A stretch of 64,000 nt of DNA from Bradyrhizobium sp. ISRA464 (GTDB lineage: Bacteria > Pseudomonadota > Alphaproteobacteria > Rhizobiales > Xanthobacteraceae): positions 1,302,001 to 1,366,000 of the forward strand of contig NZ_CP094526.1 of NCBI RefSeq assembly GCF_029910095.1, given 5' to 3'. Of the stretch, positions 9,392-20,100 are shown piece by piece; the first letter of the stretch is position 1, and each line of letters starts with the position of its first letter. The notes below the pieces were generated by a model. The model was not told where the DNA came from and made no database searches. It saw nothing but the letters and a program-made list of their open reading frames with translations. The position numbers and the translations under genes were made by a program.

Positions 9392-10141
9392 TTAGTGTCC
9401 CGGATGAATGGCGTCGTTGAGGTAGATGACGGTCAGGATCGCGAACACGTAGGCCTGCAGGAACGCGACCAGGATTTCGAGGGCGTACAGCGCAATCGTG
9501 AGTGCGAGCGGCAGCACGCCGCCGACCCAGCCGAGCGCGCCCAGCGAGAAGCCGAGCATCGCGACGAAGCCCGCGAACACCTTCAACGCGATGTGGCCGG
9601 CCAGCATGTTGGCGAACAGTCGCACGCTGTGCGAGACCGGGCGCAGGAAGAACGACAGGACCTCGATGAATATGACCAGCGGCAGGATGTAGATCGGGAT
9701 GCCGGAGGGAACGAAGATCTTGAAGAATTTCAGGCCGTTCTTGTAGAGGCCGTAGATCAGGACCGTGAGGAACACCATGATCGCCAGCGCAAAGGTGACG
9801 ATCAGGTGGCTCGCGACCGTGAAGCTGTAGGGGATGATGCCGACCAGGTTCGAGACGCAGAGGAACATGAAGATCGAGAAGATCAGCGGGAAGAACTTCA
9901 TGCCTTCCGCGCCGGCATTGCCGCGGATGGTCGAGGCGACGAATTCGTAGGAAATTTCGGCGATCGACTGCAGCCGTCCCGGAACCATCTCGCGGCCGGT
10001 TGCCAGCATCAGCAGCACGGTCAAGAGAACCGCGATGAACATAAAGAGGGACGAATTGGTGAAGGCGATCGCGTGATTGCCGATGTGGCCGAGCGTGAAG
10101 AGGGGCTCGATGTTGAACTGATGGATCGGGTCGATTTTCAT
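9392..10141 (-). CDS. atpB: ATP synthase F0 subunit a
   Basis: A 249-residue integral membrane subunit that forms the proton half-channels. The essential arginine is in [12 protein letters not shown], and a conserved C-terminal helix carries [17 protein letters not shown]. It starts MKIDPIHQF at 10141; an ATG at 10168 would add nine residues. It sits between atpI and atpE on the minus strand. Confidence 0.95.
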   Translation of the reverse strand: MKIDPIHQFNIEPLFTLGHIGNHAIAFTNSSLFMFIAVLLTVLLMLATGREMVPGRLQSIAEISYEFVASTIRGNAGAEGMKFFPLIFSIFMFLCVSNLVGIIPYSFTVASHLIVTFALAIMVFLTVLIYGLYKNGLKFFKIFVPSGIPIYILPLVIFIEVLSFFLRPVSHSVRLFANMLAGHIALKVFAGFVAMLGFSLGALGWVGGVLPLALTIALYALEILVAFLQAYVFAILTVIYLNDAIHPGH

Positions 10142-10213
10142 CCGCGCGGCTCTTGGTCCACCGGCCATCCTGCCGGTTATCGAATTTCAAATGTCATGAC
10201 TTCCCGCCAGCGC

Positions 10214-10585
10214 TCAACGCTTGCCCGAGGCCACGCCCGCAGACCTCACCACGTTGACCACGCCGGCGACGAAGCCGAGCAGCATGAACACGATGAAGCC
10301 GAATGGCGATGTCGACAGCCAATGGTCGATTCCCCAGCCAATCGCCGCCCCGACGACAACGCCCGCGATCAGCTCCGAGGAAAGACGAAAACCGAGCGCC
10401 ATCGCCGAAGCTCTGGCCGCACTGTCCCCGCCTTCAGTACCGGATTGATCAGTCTTGCTCTTCCGGCTGTCACGAATTTCAGACAACCGTTGATCGAGAC
10501 TTCCGAGCCTTGCGGAAAGCGCAGCTTCGTCGGGAGGCGATTGATCGCGATTTCCATTTGCGCCGTGGTTAGTGTTCTCAGCCAT
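10214..10585 (-). CDS. atpI: AtpI family assembly protein
   Basis: A 123-residue protein with a charged N-terminal half and two C-terminal membrane helices (ELIAGVVVGAAIGWGID and FGFIVFMLLGFVAGVVNV). AtpI helps c-ring assembly and is the usual first gene of the F0 operon. The operon promoter must lie in the 275-base gap to the divergent isomerase gene. Confidence 0.9.
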   Translation of the reverse strand: MAENTNHGANGNRDQSPPDEAALSARLGSLDQRLSEIRDSRKSKTDQSGTEGGDSAARASAMALGFRLSSELIAGVVVGAAIGWGIDHWLSTSPFGFIVFMLLGFVAGVVNVVRSAGVASGKR

Positions 10586-10860
10586 GCTGCAAACACTAAC
10601 CGATGCCGCGGATGATGGAAATTGCGCCCGTCCCCGTCAAAAGCCGCGCGGACCATACTTACCGCGTCTAATCAAGTCAAGATTGCGTCGTCACGGGTTA
10701 TTGCTTTGATTTCACTGGATTTATTGGAAGATATTCACGGTCAGAGTGACGCAGTGATCGCAGCGCAACAGCTTGTATGCAATGAAACGATCTTGTGCCG
10801 GTTTCGCCGCTCTGTTGGGATGGCCGAAACTCTCCTCCTCGTTCGCCGCCGGGAATCCGC

Positions 10861-11490
10861 ATGCCACGCCAGATCGACTACTACTTCTCGCTGCAATCGC
10901 CGTGGGCCTATATCGGCCATCGGCCGTTCGTTGAGCTCGTAAGTGCCTATAATCTCAAGGTAAATTATCGGCCAGTCTTGCTGATCGACCTGTTCTCGGA
11001 GACCGGCGGGCTGCCGCTCGCCCAGCGCCATCCGGTTCGCCAGCGCTACCGGATGATCGAGCTGCAGCGCTGGCGCGACAAGCGCGGGCTGAATTTCCAT
11101 CTGCAGCCGGCGAACTGGCCGTTCAATCCACGCCTGGCCGATGGCGTCGTGATCGCGGCGCTCGAAGTTGGCCTTGATCCCCAACCTTATCTGCAGAGGG
11201 CCTATCCCGCCGTCTGGGAGCTCCAGCTCAATCTCGCCGATCCTGCGACTCTGGTGAAACTCGCCGATGATGCCGGCCTGCCCGGCCAACAGCTCGTGGA
11301 GCGTGCCGGCACGGAGGCGATCAGCGCGGCCTATGAGCAGAATCGGCAGGATGCGCTGAGCGCCGATGTCTTCGGCTCGCCGGGCTATGTGCTCGACGGC
11401 GAAGTGTTCTGGGGGCAGGACCGGATCGAATTGCTCGAAGACGCGTTGAAGTCAGGCCGCAGGCCCTATAGCTCAAACGTTGAGGCATGA
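10861..11490 (+). CDS. DsbA-family 2-hydroxychromene-2-carboxylate isomerase-like protein
   Basis: A 209-residue thioredoxin-fold protein of the kappa-GST/HCCA isomerase group. The N-terminal YYFSLQSPWAYIG replaces the DsbA CxxC with the Ser that activates glutathione in HCCA isomerases. The C-terminal VFGSPGYVLDGEVFWGQDR is the usual family motif. Such enzymes act in naphthalene-type degradation, but many homologues have unknown substrates. The ATG at 10861 starts directly at the domain. A related gene begins at 63797. Confidence 0.85.
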   Translation: MPRQIDYYFSLQSPWAYIGHRPFVELVSAYNLKVNYRPVLLIDLFSETGGLPLAQRHPVRQRYRMIELQRWRDKRGLNFHLQPANWPFNPRLADGVVIAALEVGLDPQPYLQRAYPAVWELQLNLADPATLVKLADDAGLPGQQLVERAGTEAISAAYEQNRQDALSADVFGSPGYVLDGEVFWGQDRIELLEDALKSGRRPYSSNVEA

Positions 11491-11529
11491 TCCGCAAGAA
11501 TGGGCTCCGGTTTTTCGAAAGGACCATGC
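11485..11529. repeat. 45-base palindromic repeat, degenerate copy
   Basis: It has the same length and layout as the element at 17054-17098: GCATGATCCG at the left, CCGGTTTTTCGAAA in the middle, CCATGC at the right. It overlaps the stop codon of the preceding gene. Confidence 0.55.
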
Positions 11530-11566
11530 CAAAGGACCGCAGGATCAGGTTGAGGCGGAGCAAGCC

Positions 11567-12088
11567 ATGCCCATAGCGACGTCTTCCTGGAAATTATCCA
11601 TCGCGATTGCGTCTGCCGCATTGCTCCTCGGCAGCGCGGCGGCTGCGCAGCCGGCTGCGGCGCCCGACACCGAGAACGGCCGCTACGCGCTGTCTCCGGC
11701 GGCTGACGGCTTCCTGCGGCTCGACACGCGCACCGGTGCGGTGTCGACCTGCACCAATTCCAGCGACGGCTGGGCCTGCTATGCGGTGCCGGACGAGCGC
11801 GCCGCGATGGATGCCGAAATCGGGCGGCTGCAGGCCGACAATGAGAAACTGAAGGCCGAGCTAGCGGCGCGCGAACCGACCACATCGGGCAAGACCGACG
11901 AGGCGTTGCCGAAGTCGGACTCGCAGAAGGCGGAGCCGAAGACGGCCGAGGGCGAGCGCAAGATCGAGATTCCGCTGCCGAGCGATCGCGACATGGATCG
12001 CGTGATGTCGTTCCTGGAGCGCGCATGGCGGAGGCTGATCGAGATGGCCAACCGCGTGCAGCGCGACGCCAACGGCGGCAAGATTTGA
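11567..12088 (+). CDS. Exported coiled-coil protein of unknown function
   Basis: A 173-residue protein with a signal peptide (IAIASAALLLGSAAAAQP). A small domain follows with DGFLRLDTRTGAVSTC and a second Cys in DGWACYAV, then a charged coiled coil and a basic C-terminal helix. The RLDTRTG/GWxC pattern recurs in hypothetical alphaproteobacterial exported proteins. Function unknown. The ATG at 11567 follows GGCGGAG; the frame upstream reads through the palindromic repeat. Confidence 0.75.
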   Translation: MPIATSSWKLSIAIASAALLLGSAAAAQPAAAPDTENGRYALSPAADGFLRLDTRTGAVSTCTNSSDGWACYAVPDERAAMDAEIGRLQADNEKLKAELAAREPTTSGKTDEALPKSDSQKAEPKTAEGERKIEIPLPSDRDMDRVMSFLERAWRRLIEMANRVQRDANGGKI

Positions 12089-12133
12089 CGCGCCGTCTTC
12101 GCGGCTTCGGGACGACGGATTGAAGGAGTGCCG

Positions 12134-12610
12134 ATGACCCCCTCAAAAGTGGCCACGCGTTCGACGCCATCTGCCGTCGCCGCGACAAGCATCGTCTCGT
12201 CGCGTCTGACGGTCGAGACGTCGCGCCCGGGCTTCACGGATATTACGACGGAGGTGGCCAAATTCCTGCGCGAGGCGCACGCCGGCGAGGGCGCGTTGAC
12301 GCTGTTCATCCGTCACACCTCGGCGTCGCTGACGATCCAGGAGAACGCCGATCCCACCGTGCTGACCGATCTGATGACGGCGCTTGATCGCGCCGCACCC
12401 GAAGACGGCGGCTGGCGTCACGACACCGAAGGTCCCGACGACATGCCGGCGCACATCAAGACGTTGCTGACGGGTACCTCGCTGCAAATCCCCGTGCTCG
12501 ATGGCGAGATGGCGCTCGGCACCTGGCAGGGTATCTATTTGATCGAGCACCGCGCGCGCCCGCACCGGCGCGAGATCGTCCTGCAGTTCATCGGCGCCAC
12601 ACGTGCATGA
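12134..12610 (+). CDS. YjbQ family protein (UPF0047)
   Basis: A 158-residue protein with the UPF0047 signatures FIRHTSASLTIQENADP and LGTWQGIYLIEHR. Histidines and Asp in these motifs form a metal-like pocket. E. coli YjbQ has weak thiamin phosphate synthase activity; the physiological role is unsettled. The ATG at 12134 lies five bases after AAGGAG, better than the GTG at 12128. Confidence 0.88.
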   Translation: MTPSKVATRSTPSAVAATSIVSSRLTVETSRPGFTDITTEVAKFLREAHAGEGALTLFIRHTSASLTIQENADPTVLTDLMTALDRAAPEDGGWRHDTEGPDDMPAHIKTLLTGTSLQIPVLDGEMALGTWQGIYLIEHRARPHRREIVLQFIGATRA

Positions 12611-12645
12611 TGCCGCTAGACCGCGACGCATCGCGCCGCAAATGA

Positions 12646-12675
12646 CATCGGCCGCGGATTGCTCCGCGGCCGATG
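12646..12675. terminator. Bidirectional hairpin between convergent genes
   Basis: A perfect 13-bp stem, CATCGGCCGCGGA (12646-12658) with TCCGCGGCCGATG (12663-12675), encloses a four-base loop. It stands between yjbQ and the convergent transporter gene. U-runs are weak on both sides. Confidence 0.7.
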
Positions 12676-12699
12676 CGTTTGGATCGTGACGTCGATCGA

Positions 12700-14334
12700 T
12701 CAGGTCTTGGTGATGTCGACGTCCTTGGTCTCGGGCAGGAACAGGAAGCCGATCACAAGGCTCATCAGAGCGACGCCGACCGGATACCAGAGACCGGAAT
12801 AGATATTACCGGTCGCCGCCGCGATCGCGAACGCAGTGGCCGGCAGGAAGCCGCCGAACCAGCCGTTGCCAATGTGGTACGGCAGCGACATGCCGCTGTA
12901 GCGGATACGGCTCGGGAACAGCTCGACCAGCCAGGCTGCGATCGGCGCGTAGACCAATGTCACGTAGATCACGAGAATCCAGAGCAGAACCGTGGTCATG
13001 ACGTAGTTGATCTCGTTTGGATCCGCCGAAGCCGGATAGCCGTGCGCCTTGATCGCCGCCGGCAGGGTCTTGGCGAAGTCGGGACTGTCCGCCGCGAGAA
13101 CTTGATCGCCGATCTTGATCTTTGCCTTGGTGCCGGCCGCGGCAGCTTCATTGTTGTAATTCACCGAGAGGTTGACCAACGCCGACTTGGCGACGTCGCA
13201 GCTGGTCGTGAACTTTTCCGTACCGGTTGCCTTGAACTGGAAGGAGCATTCATTCGGATCGGCGATGACCGTCACCGGCGAAGAGGCGAGGGCCTGTTCC
13301 AGCTTCGGATTGGCGAAATGGGTGATCGCCTTGAAGATCGGGAAGTAGGTCAGCGCCGCGAGCAGGAAGCCAGCCAGGATAATCGGCTTTCGGCCGATCT
13401 TGTCGGAGAGCCAGCCGAACAGAACAAAGCCCGGCGTGCCCAGCGCCAACGCGACCACGATCATGATTTGCGCGGGAACGGCAGGCACCTTGATGGTCTG
13501 GGTCAGGAAGAACAGCGCATAGAACTGTCCGCCGTACCACACCACGGCTTCACCAGCGGTGGCGCCGAGCAGCGCGAAGATCGCGACCTTGGCATTGGAC
13601 CATTCGCCGAAGGCCTCGGTCAGCGGTCGCCTCGAGGTCTTGCCTTCCTCCTTCATGCGCTGGAACACCGGCGACTCGTTCAGGCTCAACCGGATCCAGA
13701 TCGACACGACCAGCAGGATGCCGGACAACAGGAACGGCACGCGCCAGCCCCAATCGCCAAACGGCCCTTCGCCCATCCACGAGCGGATGCCTAGGATGAG
13801 CAACAGCGCGAGGAACAGACCGAGGGTCGCGGTTGTCTGGATCCAGGACGTATAGTAGCCCCGCTTACCCGCCGGAGCGTGTTCGGCAACGTAGGTTGCC
13901 GCGCCGCCATACTCACCGCCGAGCGCGAGACCCTGAACGAGGCGAAGCGCAATCAGGACGATCGGAGCCGCGATACCCCAGGTGGCGTAGCCGGGGAGCA
14001 AGCCGATGAAGAACGTGCCGACGCCCATAAGGGTCATCGTGACGAGGAACGTGTACTTGCGGCCGATCATGTCGCCGAGACGGCCGAAAATCAGCGCACC
14101 AAACGGGCGAACGGCGAAACCCGCCGCGAAAGCGAGCAACGCGAAGATGAACCCGACATTCGGAGGCACGTTCGAGAAGAAGTATTTCGCCAGGAACGCG
14201 CCGAGAGTTCCGTAGATGTAGAAGTCGTACCATTCAAATACGGTGCCGAGCGAGGAAGCGAAAATGACCTTCCTTTCCTCGGCGGTCATCCCACCCGTAC
14301 GGGCGCTTCCGCCCGCGGTTGCAGCCATCGTCAT
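12700..14334 (-). CDS. MFS transporter, metabolite:H+ symporter type
   Basis: A 544-residue major facilitator. The MHS subfamily opening SSLGTVFEWYDFYIYG, the loop RLGDMIGRKY and the second-half copy WLSDKIGRKP are all present. MHS members import organic acids, betaines or shikimate; the substrate here is unknown. About residues 335-440 form a soluble insertion with two cysteines between helices of the second half, making the protein about 100 residues longer than a standard MHS carrier. It is divergent from the response regulator gene. Confidence 0.88.
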   Translation of the reverse strand: MTMAATAGGSARTGGMTAEERKVIFASSLGTVFEWYDFYIYGTLGAFLAKYFFSNVPPNVGFIFALLAFAAGFAVRPFGALIFGRLGDMIGRKYTFLVTMTLMGVGTFFIGLLPGYATWGIAAPIVLIALRLVQGLALGGEYGGAATYVAEHAPAGKRGYYTSWIQTTATLGLFLALLLILGIRSWMGEGPFGDWGWRVPFLLSGILLVVSIWIRLSLNESPVFQRMKEEGKTSRRPLTEAFGEWSNAKVAIFALLGATAGEAVVWYGGQFYALFFLTQTIKVPAVPAQIMIVVALALGTPGFVLFGWLSDKIGRKPIILAGFLLAALTYFPIFKAITHFANPKLEQALASSPVTVIADPNECSFQFKATGTEKFTTSCDVAKSALVNLSVNYNNEAAAAGTKAKIKIGDQVLAADSPDFAKTLPAAIKAHGYPASADPNEINYVMTTVLLWILVIYVTLVYAPIAAWLVELFPSRIRYSGMSLPYHIGNGWFGGFLPATAFAIAAATGNIYSGLWYPVGVALMSLVIGFLFLPETKDVDITKT

Positions 14335-14639
14335 TCGTTTGCTCCCCAGTGCTTATACGATCCTTTCCCACACGCCCGGCCGTGCCGGATCGAATATGGG
14401 GGACTAGGCTTGAAGGTAACATCGCAGTGAAACCCGCCCAAATAAGACTTTTGGCTTTTGCACGCCTACGTCTTATCTTCCGGATAATGAATGGGATGAA
14501 ACGCTGCCGCATCTATTGCAGCGCACAAGCTCGACGGGTTAACCGCGTTGGCATCTGGCATTATCGAGCACTTGCGTGATACTGCCGCGCGGGAGACAAG
14601 AGGTGCGCGGGTTGGCCAACACCCGCTTATGGGATTGAG
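14335..14639. other. Divergent promoter region, no gene seen
   Basis: About 305 bases between the transporter and response regulator start codons. I see no RNA gene or clear operator. Confidence 0.5.
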
Positions 14640-15314
14640 ATGACTGCTGTTGCCAATTCTCATCTTGTCATCGCCGACGACCATCCGCTGTTCCGCGATG
14701 CGTTGCGTCAGGCGGTGTCGAGTGTCGTGAGTTCGGCCACGATCAGCGAGGCCGGATCGTTCGAGGATCTGACCGCGCTCCTGGAGCGCGACTCCGACGT
14801 CGACCTGATCCTGCTCGATCTGACGATGCCGGGGATCAGCGGCTTCTCCGGCCTGATCTATCTGCGGGCGCAATATCCGGCGATCCCGGTGGTGATCGTT
14901 TCCGCCAGCGACGATGCCGGAACCATTCGCCGTTCGCTCGATTTCGGCGCCTCCGGTTTCATCCCCAAGCGCTTCGGCGTCGAGACGCTGCGTGACGCCA
15001 TCATGAAGGTGATGGAGGGCGACGTCTGGGTTCCGCCGGACACTGACCTCTCCGCGGCCGGCGATCCCGACATGACGCGGCTGCGCGACCGCCTGGTGAC
15101 GCTGACCCCGCAACAGGTGCGGGTGCTGATGATGTTGTCGGAGGGGTTGCTGAACAAGCAGATCGCCTACGAACTCGGGGTCTCCGAGGCGACCATCAAG
15201 GCGCACGTCTCGGCCATTCTGCAGAAGCTCGGCGTCGAAAGCCGGACGCAAGCCGTGATCGCCGCCGCCAAGATCGCCGGCGGCCAGTGGCGCCAGGGCA
15301 CGCCGACGACGTAG
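14640..15314 (+). CDS. LuxR-type response regulator (CrbR/ErdR-like)
   Basis: A 224-residue regulator with an N-terminal receiver domain (acidic pair in IADDHPLF, phospho-acceptor Asp60 in LILLDLTMPG, Lys in FIPKRFG) and a C-terminal GerE helix-turn-helix. The recognition region NKQIAYELGVSEATIKAHVS closely resembles CrbR/ErdR/ActR regulators, which activate acetyl-CoA synthetase and acetate use in gamma-proteobacteria. The giant SLC5-kinase encoded at 17187-20696 is the kinase type that partners such regulators, so the two are probably cognate although a propeller gene separates them. Confidence 0.85.
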   Translation: MTAVANSHLVIADDHPLFRDALRQAVSSVVSSATISEAGSFEDLTALLERDSDVDLILLDLTMPGISGFSGLIYLRAQYPAIPVVIVSASDDAGTIRRSLDFGASGFIPKRFGVETLRDAIMKVMEGDVWVPPDTDLSAAGDPDMTRLRDRLVTLTPQQVRVLMMLSEGLLNKQIAYELGVSEATIKAHVSAILQKLGVESRTQAVIAAAKIAGGQWRQGTPTT

Positions 15315-15508
15315 TCCCGAGCAACTCCAGCTGTGAATGCCGGGCTCGAACCACGGCATTGCGAGCTAATGAGTGGCGCGAATGCGCGCCCGATGGCGGG
15401 CGTCCGCGAAGCCATCCAGCTCTCCACTCAAAGTGCGCATCGGTCGAAAACCGAGTATCCTGCCCGGCATCGGCCCGTGAGAGGCCGTGTGCTTTTGGGG
15501 AGAACGCC

Positions 15509-16687
15509 ATGATCTCTGCAACTCGTGTCGCCGGATTGTCTCTGGCTGCGGCAATCCTTCTCGGTGCCGGCTCTTTCAACTGCGCTCACGCCAAACCGCT
15601 GATGATCGTCGGCCTCGACGAGAAGCTGTTGTGGGACGACGACGGCAAGCCGGTGCTGTCAGCGCCCGGCAAGGATCAAGTGCTGATCGTCGATCTCGCC
15701 GATCCCGAGAACCCGAAGATTGCGGCTTCTCTCCCATTGAAGAACTCGGTGGTCGGCCCCCCGGTCAACGTCGCTATCGATCCGACCGGGACAGTGGCGC
15801 TGGTCGCGGACTCGGTCGACGTAGTGAGGCAAGGCGACGCTCTGAAGCAGGTGCCGGACAACAAGATCTATGTGATCGATCTCAAGGCGACTCCGCCCAA
15901 GCTGGCAGCGACCATTACCGGCGGAAAGCAGCCATCGGGGTTGAGCTTCAGTCCCGATGGCAAGATGGCATTGGTTGCCAACCGCGGGGACAATTCGATC
16001 AGCGTACTTTCGGTCAGCGGCACTGACGTCAAGATCACCGACACGATACCGATGCCTGACAGTGTCGCGCATGTCGCGTTCGCGCCAGACGGCAAGCGCG
16101 CGCTGGTCGCGCGTTTTCCCGCGCACAAGATATCGGTGCTCGATATCACCGGCGACAAAGTCACCTACACCAAGATAGACCTGCCGGCCGGCCAATGGCC
16201 TTACAACGTCGCAGTGACCCCGAACAGCAAGATCGCGTTGACCTCGGACAATGGCAACGCAGGCGCGTCGGACGGTAGCGTCGACACGACCAGCGTCATC
16301 GATCTCGAAGCGAAGCCGCCGCGCATCATCGATCGCGTGGTGGTCGGCGATGGACCGGAGGGGCTTGCCGTCAGCCCGAAGGGGGATCTCGCAGTCTCGG
16401 TGATCCTGCGCGGCTCGAACATGAAGAATGCGTTCTTCCATGAGAAGAACGGCAGCGTCTCGGTCCTGAAGATCGACGGCAAGAAAGTGACCAAGATCCG
16501 AGATATCGAAGTCGGCGGACTGCCTGAGGCTGCGGCCTTCACGCCCGACGGAAAATACATCCTGGTCGGGAACTACCTCAACCAGGACTTCTCAATCCTC
16601 AAGGTCGACGGAACAAACGTCATCGACACAGGCAAGCGCTTTCAAGTGCCAGGGCACCCGGCGTCGGCCAGAATGGGACCGAACTGA
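15509..16687 (+). CDS. Exported YncE-like beta-propeller protein
   Basis: A 392-residue periplasmic protein with a signal peptide (LSLAAAILLGAGSFNCAHA). It is built from repeated propeller blades with the recurring pattern xxSPDGKMALVANRGDNSISVL and FTPDGKYILVGNY. Ligand unknown. The ATG at 15509 follows GGGGAGAA. The frame upstream is non-homologous. Confidence 0.8.
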   Translation: MISATRVAGLSLAAAILLGAGSFNCAHAKPLMIVGLDEKLLWDDDGKPVLSAPGKDQVLIVDLADPENPKIAASLPLKNSVVGPPVNVAIDPTGTVALVADSVDVVRQGDALKQVPDNKIYVIDLKATPPKLAATITGGKQPSGLSFSPDGKMALVANRGDNSISVLSVSGTDVKITDTIPMPDSVAHVAFAPDGKRALVARFPAHKISVLDITGDKVTYTKIDLPAGQWPYNVAVTPNSKIALTSDNGNAGASDGSVDTTSVIDLEAKPPRIIDRVVVGDGPEGLAVSPKGDLAVSVILRGSNMKNAFFHEKNGSVSVLKIDGKKVTKIRDIEVGGLPEAAAFTPDGKYILVGNYLNQDFSILKVDGTNVIDTGKRFQVPGHPASARMGPN

Positions 16688-16827
16688 ACCAGCGCTTGAT
16701 GATCTTGCGCTGGAGCATGTGATTCTTGGTTGAGTCGGCCCGTCCGCAGGCTCGCTTCACCTCTCCCGCTTGCGGGCAGGACAATCGCATATGACGTCCG
16801 CGAACTCTGGGCTGACGTTTCCGTGTG

Positions 16828-16918
16828 GTCATGGCCGGGCTTGTCCCGGCCATCCACGTCCTTCTTCACACGGAAAAACCAAAGACGTGGATGCCCAGGA
16901 CAAGCCCGGGCATGACGA
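16828..16918. repeat. Palindromic intergenic repeat
   Basis: Left arm 16831-16860 (ATGGCCGGGCTTGTCCCGGC, then catccacgtc) and right arm 16884-16914 (gacgtggatg, then CCCAGGACAAGCCCGGGCAT) are inverted copies. A common Bradyrhizobium repeat type. Confidence 0.6.
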
Positions 16919-17053
16919 GTTTGCGGGGAGACTAACCGAACCGCAGGCACCGGACGCGCAGCATGATCAGCATATACGATTGCCCTGCGCCTGCGGGAGG
17001 GAGCGCAGCGCCCTTTGCGGCGCCAATTCAACCTGATCTCATCGCGCTTTAGA

Positions 17054-17098
17054 GCATGATCCGGAAAAGCGGAAACCGGTTTTCCGAAAAGGTCATGC
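17054..17098. repeat. 45-base palindromic repeat
   Basis: GCATGATCCGGAAAAGCGG pairs imperfectly with ccggttttccgaaaaggtcatgc-type right arm. Same family as 11485-11529 and a frequent intergenic element in Bradyrhizobium. Confidence 0.65.
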
Positions 17099-17186
17099 TC
17101 AAACAAAGAGACGAGATCATGATGCGATTCGATCTAATCGCATCACGATCTAGAGCGAGATGCGCGCCCGGATTGCGCCGCTGCGC

Positions 17187-20100
17187 TCACTCGGCCGCGA
17201 CCATCTGCTGGGTGCGCCATTGCCCGAGCAGCGCGCGAAGTGAGGCCGGTTTGACCGGCTTGTTCAGCACTGCGATACTCTCCTCGCGCGCCGCGGCGCG
17301 CACCGCGGGACTGCGATCGGCGGTGATCAGGATCGCCGGAATGTTGTCGCCGAAGCGGCGGCGGATCTCGCGGATCGCCGCGACGCCGTTACCGCGGTCG
17401 AGATGGTAGTCGACCAGCACGCCGGTGACGCGGCCGCCCGCAGCCTCGATCGCGCCGATGGCGGCCTCCGAATCGGTCACCGCGATCACCTCGGCGTCCC
17501 ACGCCGTCAGTAGCGTCCTCATGCCGTCGAGGATGGCGGGATCGTTCTCGATGCAGACGATCCGCGCGCCGCTCATCGTTGTCTTCGACATCGGCGTGAC
17601 GCTGGTGACCGCCGCGGTATAGTTGATCGCTGTCGCGATCGGCACGGTAACCGAGAACACCGAGCCGCCGCTCGTATTGGCATCGATCGCGATGCGGTGG
17701 TTGAGCACCCGCGCCAGCCGCTCGACGATCGACAATCCAAGGCCAAGGCCGCGCGCGATCCGGGCGCCCTGTTCGAGGCGATGGAACTCCTTGAAGATCT
17801 CGCCGCGCTTCTGCACGGGGATTCCGACGCCGGTGTCGTAGATGCCGATCTGGAGCCGATCGCCGCGGCGGCGGCAGCCGACCAGCACGCGGCCGCGCGG
17901 GGTATATTTGATCGCGTTGGAGATGAAGTTCTGCAACAGCCGGCGCAGCAGCGAGCGGTCGGATTCGACCGGCAGCGAGCAGGGGACGAAGCGGAGATCG
18001 AGGCTCTTGTCGCGGGCGATCGGCGCGAATTCGATCTCCAGCGACCGCATCAGGTCGGCCATCCTGAAGCTCGAGATCGACGGCGTCATGGCGCCGGCAT
18101 CGAGCCTGGAGATGTCGAGCAGCGCGCCCAGGATGTCCTCGATCGCCTCGAGTGAATCGTCGATGTTCTCGACCAGGCGCGAATCTTCCCCGCCGTTCTG
18201 GCGCTCGACCAGGCTCGTCACATAGAGCCGCGCCGCGTTGAGCGGCTGCAGGATGTCGTGGCTGGCGGCGGCGAGGAAGCGTGTCTTGGACGCATTGGCG
18301 TCTTCGGCCGCGCTCTTGGCGAGCGCAAGTTCCGAATTCAGCTGGGTCAGCTCTTCGGTGCGGTCGCGCACTCGCTTTTCCAGCGTCGCGTTGGCGCGCT
18401 CCAGCGCCTCGGCGGCCTCGAAGCTCGGCGTGACATCGGAGAAGGTGATGACGAGCCCGCCGCCCGGCATGCGATTGGCGCGCACCTCGATCACCAGATG
18501 GCGATCGGTGAAGCGTTCCAGATAGGGTTCGCCCTCGGTGGTGTAGGCACGCAGCCGCTGCTCCAGCAGGCCGTCGTTGTTGCCGGCCGCCGGCGGGTTG
18601 ACCGCCCCCATGCATTCGAGGATCTCCGGCAGCGGGATGCCGAGTTGCACCAGATGCGGCGGCAGCGCCAGCAGCTCGCTGAACTGGCGGTTGGAGCAGA
18701 TCAACTGCAGGTCGGCGTCGAACACGGCGATGCCCTGGCGCACATGGTTGAGCGCGGTCTGCAGGATCTCGCGATTGAAGTGCAGCGCGGCATGGGAGTC
18801 GTCGAGCAGCTTCAGCGCGGCCTTGGCCGATACGGTGCGCCGCTGCAGCAGCAGCGACATCACCAGGCGCGACGACGCCGCGCCGATCGACGAGGCGATC
18901 AGCCGCTCGGCATACTGCAACAGCTCGAAGTCTGCCGGCGCCGCCGGTTCGAGCACGCCGTTGCGATCGGCAGCGAAGACGGCGAATGCCTCCCGGGCGC
19001 GGTCGGGGCCGAGATACTGCGCCACCGTGCTCTGGATGTCCTGCACCGTCACGGTGCTGCGCCAGCGCCGGAAGGTCGGGGCGATCGGAGCCAGCGCATT
19101 GGGCACGAACAAGTCGGCCTGCAGCAGCTCGATCGATGACGGCGCGTGCGCCAGCGAGAACAGGACGTAGGTGAGGATGTTCAGCCCGAGGCTCCACAGC
19201 ACGCCGTGCAGCAGCGGCGGCAGATCGGCGCCGAACAGCGCCTGCGGCCGCAGCGCTTCGATCCCGAACGGCCCGTGCTGCAGCAGCATCAGGCCCGCGG
19301 TGGAGGTTTCGAGGAAGCTCGGCACGAACAGCGTGTAGAGCCACATCGCGAAGCCGACCAGCATGCCGGCCATCGCGCCGCGGGCGGTGGCACGGCGCCA
19401 GAACAGGCCGCCGAAGAACGCCGGCGCGAGCTGAGCGATCGCGGCAAAGGACAACAGGCCGATTGCGACAAGCTGGGTGTTGCCGAGCGCGCGATAGTAG
19501 AAATAGGCCATCACCATGATGGCGAAGATCGAGAAGCGGCGCGCCTTCAGCAGGAAGTCGCCGAAATCCCTCTGGCCGGCACGGGCATCGTCGCTGCGCG
19601 GCAGCACCAGCGGCAGCACGATGTCGTTGGAGACCATGATCGACAGCGCAACGCATTCGACGATCACCATCGCGGTCGCGGCCGACAGGCCGCCGACGAA
19701 CACGGCGAGACTGAGCAGCGGCGAATTGCCCTCGATCGGCAGCGCCAGCACGAACATGTCGGCGTCGACGGCGCCGAACGGGAACACGATCAGGCCCGCG
19801 ATCGCGATTGGAATGACGAACACGTTGATCGCGATGAGATAGAGCGGGAACAGCCAGCGCGCCCGGCTGACATCGGCGCTGGTCGAATTCTCCACCACGC
19901 TGACATGGAACTGGCGCGGCAGCAGCATGACGGCGACGAAGGACAGCAGCGTCATGATCAGGAAGTTGCCGATCGAGGGCACATATTCGATCGCGCGCAC
20001 CGCCTCCGGCGTCTTCAGGGCGCGCTCGTAGAGCTCGACCGGCGAGAACATCCAGAAGGTGACGAAGGCGCCGGCGGCAATGAAGGCGACCAGCTTGACG

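Larger units (their letters stand above)
16688..17186. other. Repeat-rich gene-free region
   Basis: No gene is visible. The stretch is built mainly from palindromic repeats annotated separately (16828-16918 and 17054-17098), plus a CTCCCGCTTGCGGGCAGG hairpin near 16763. Confidence 0.6.

Noticed and set aside
9336..10190. N-terminal extension of the subunit c frame
   Set aside because: It only reads through atpB in another frame. The real c subunit begins at 9335 with its own ribosome site.
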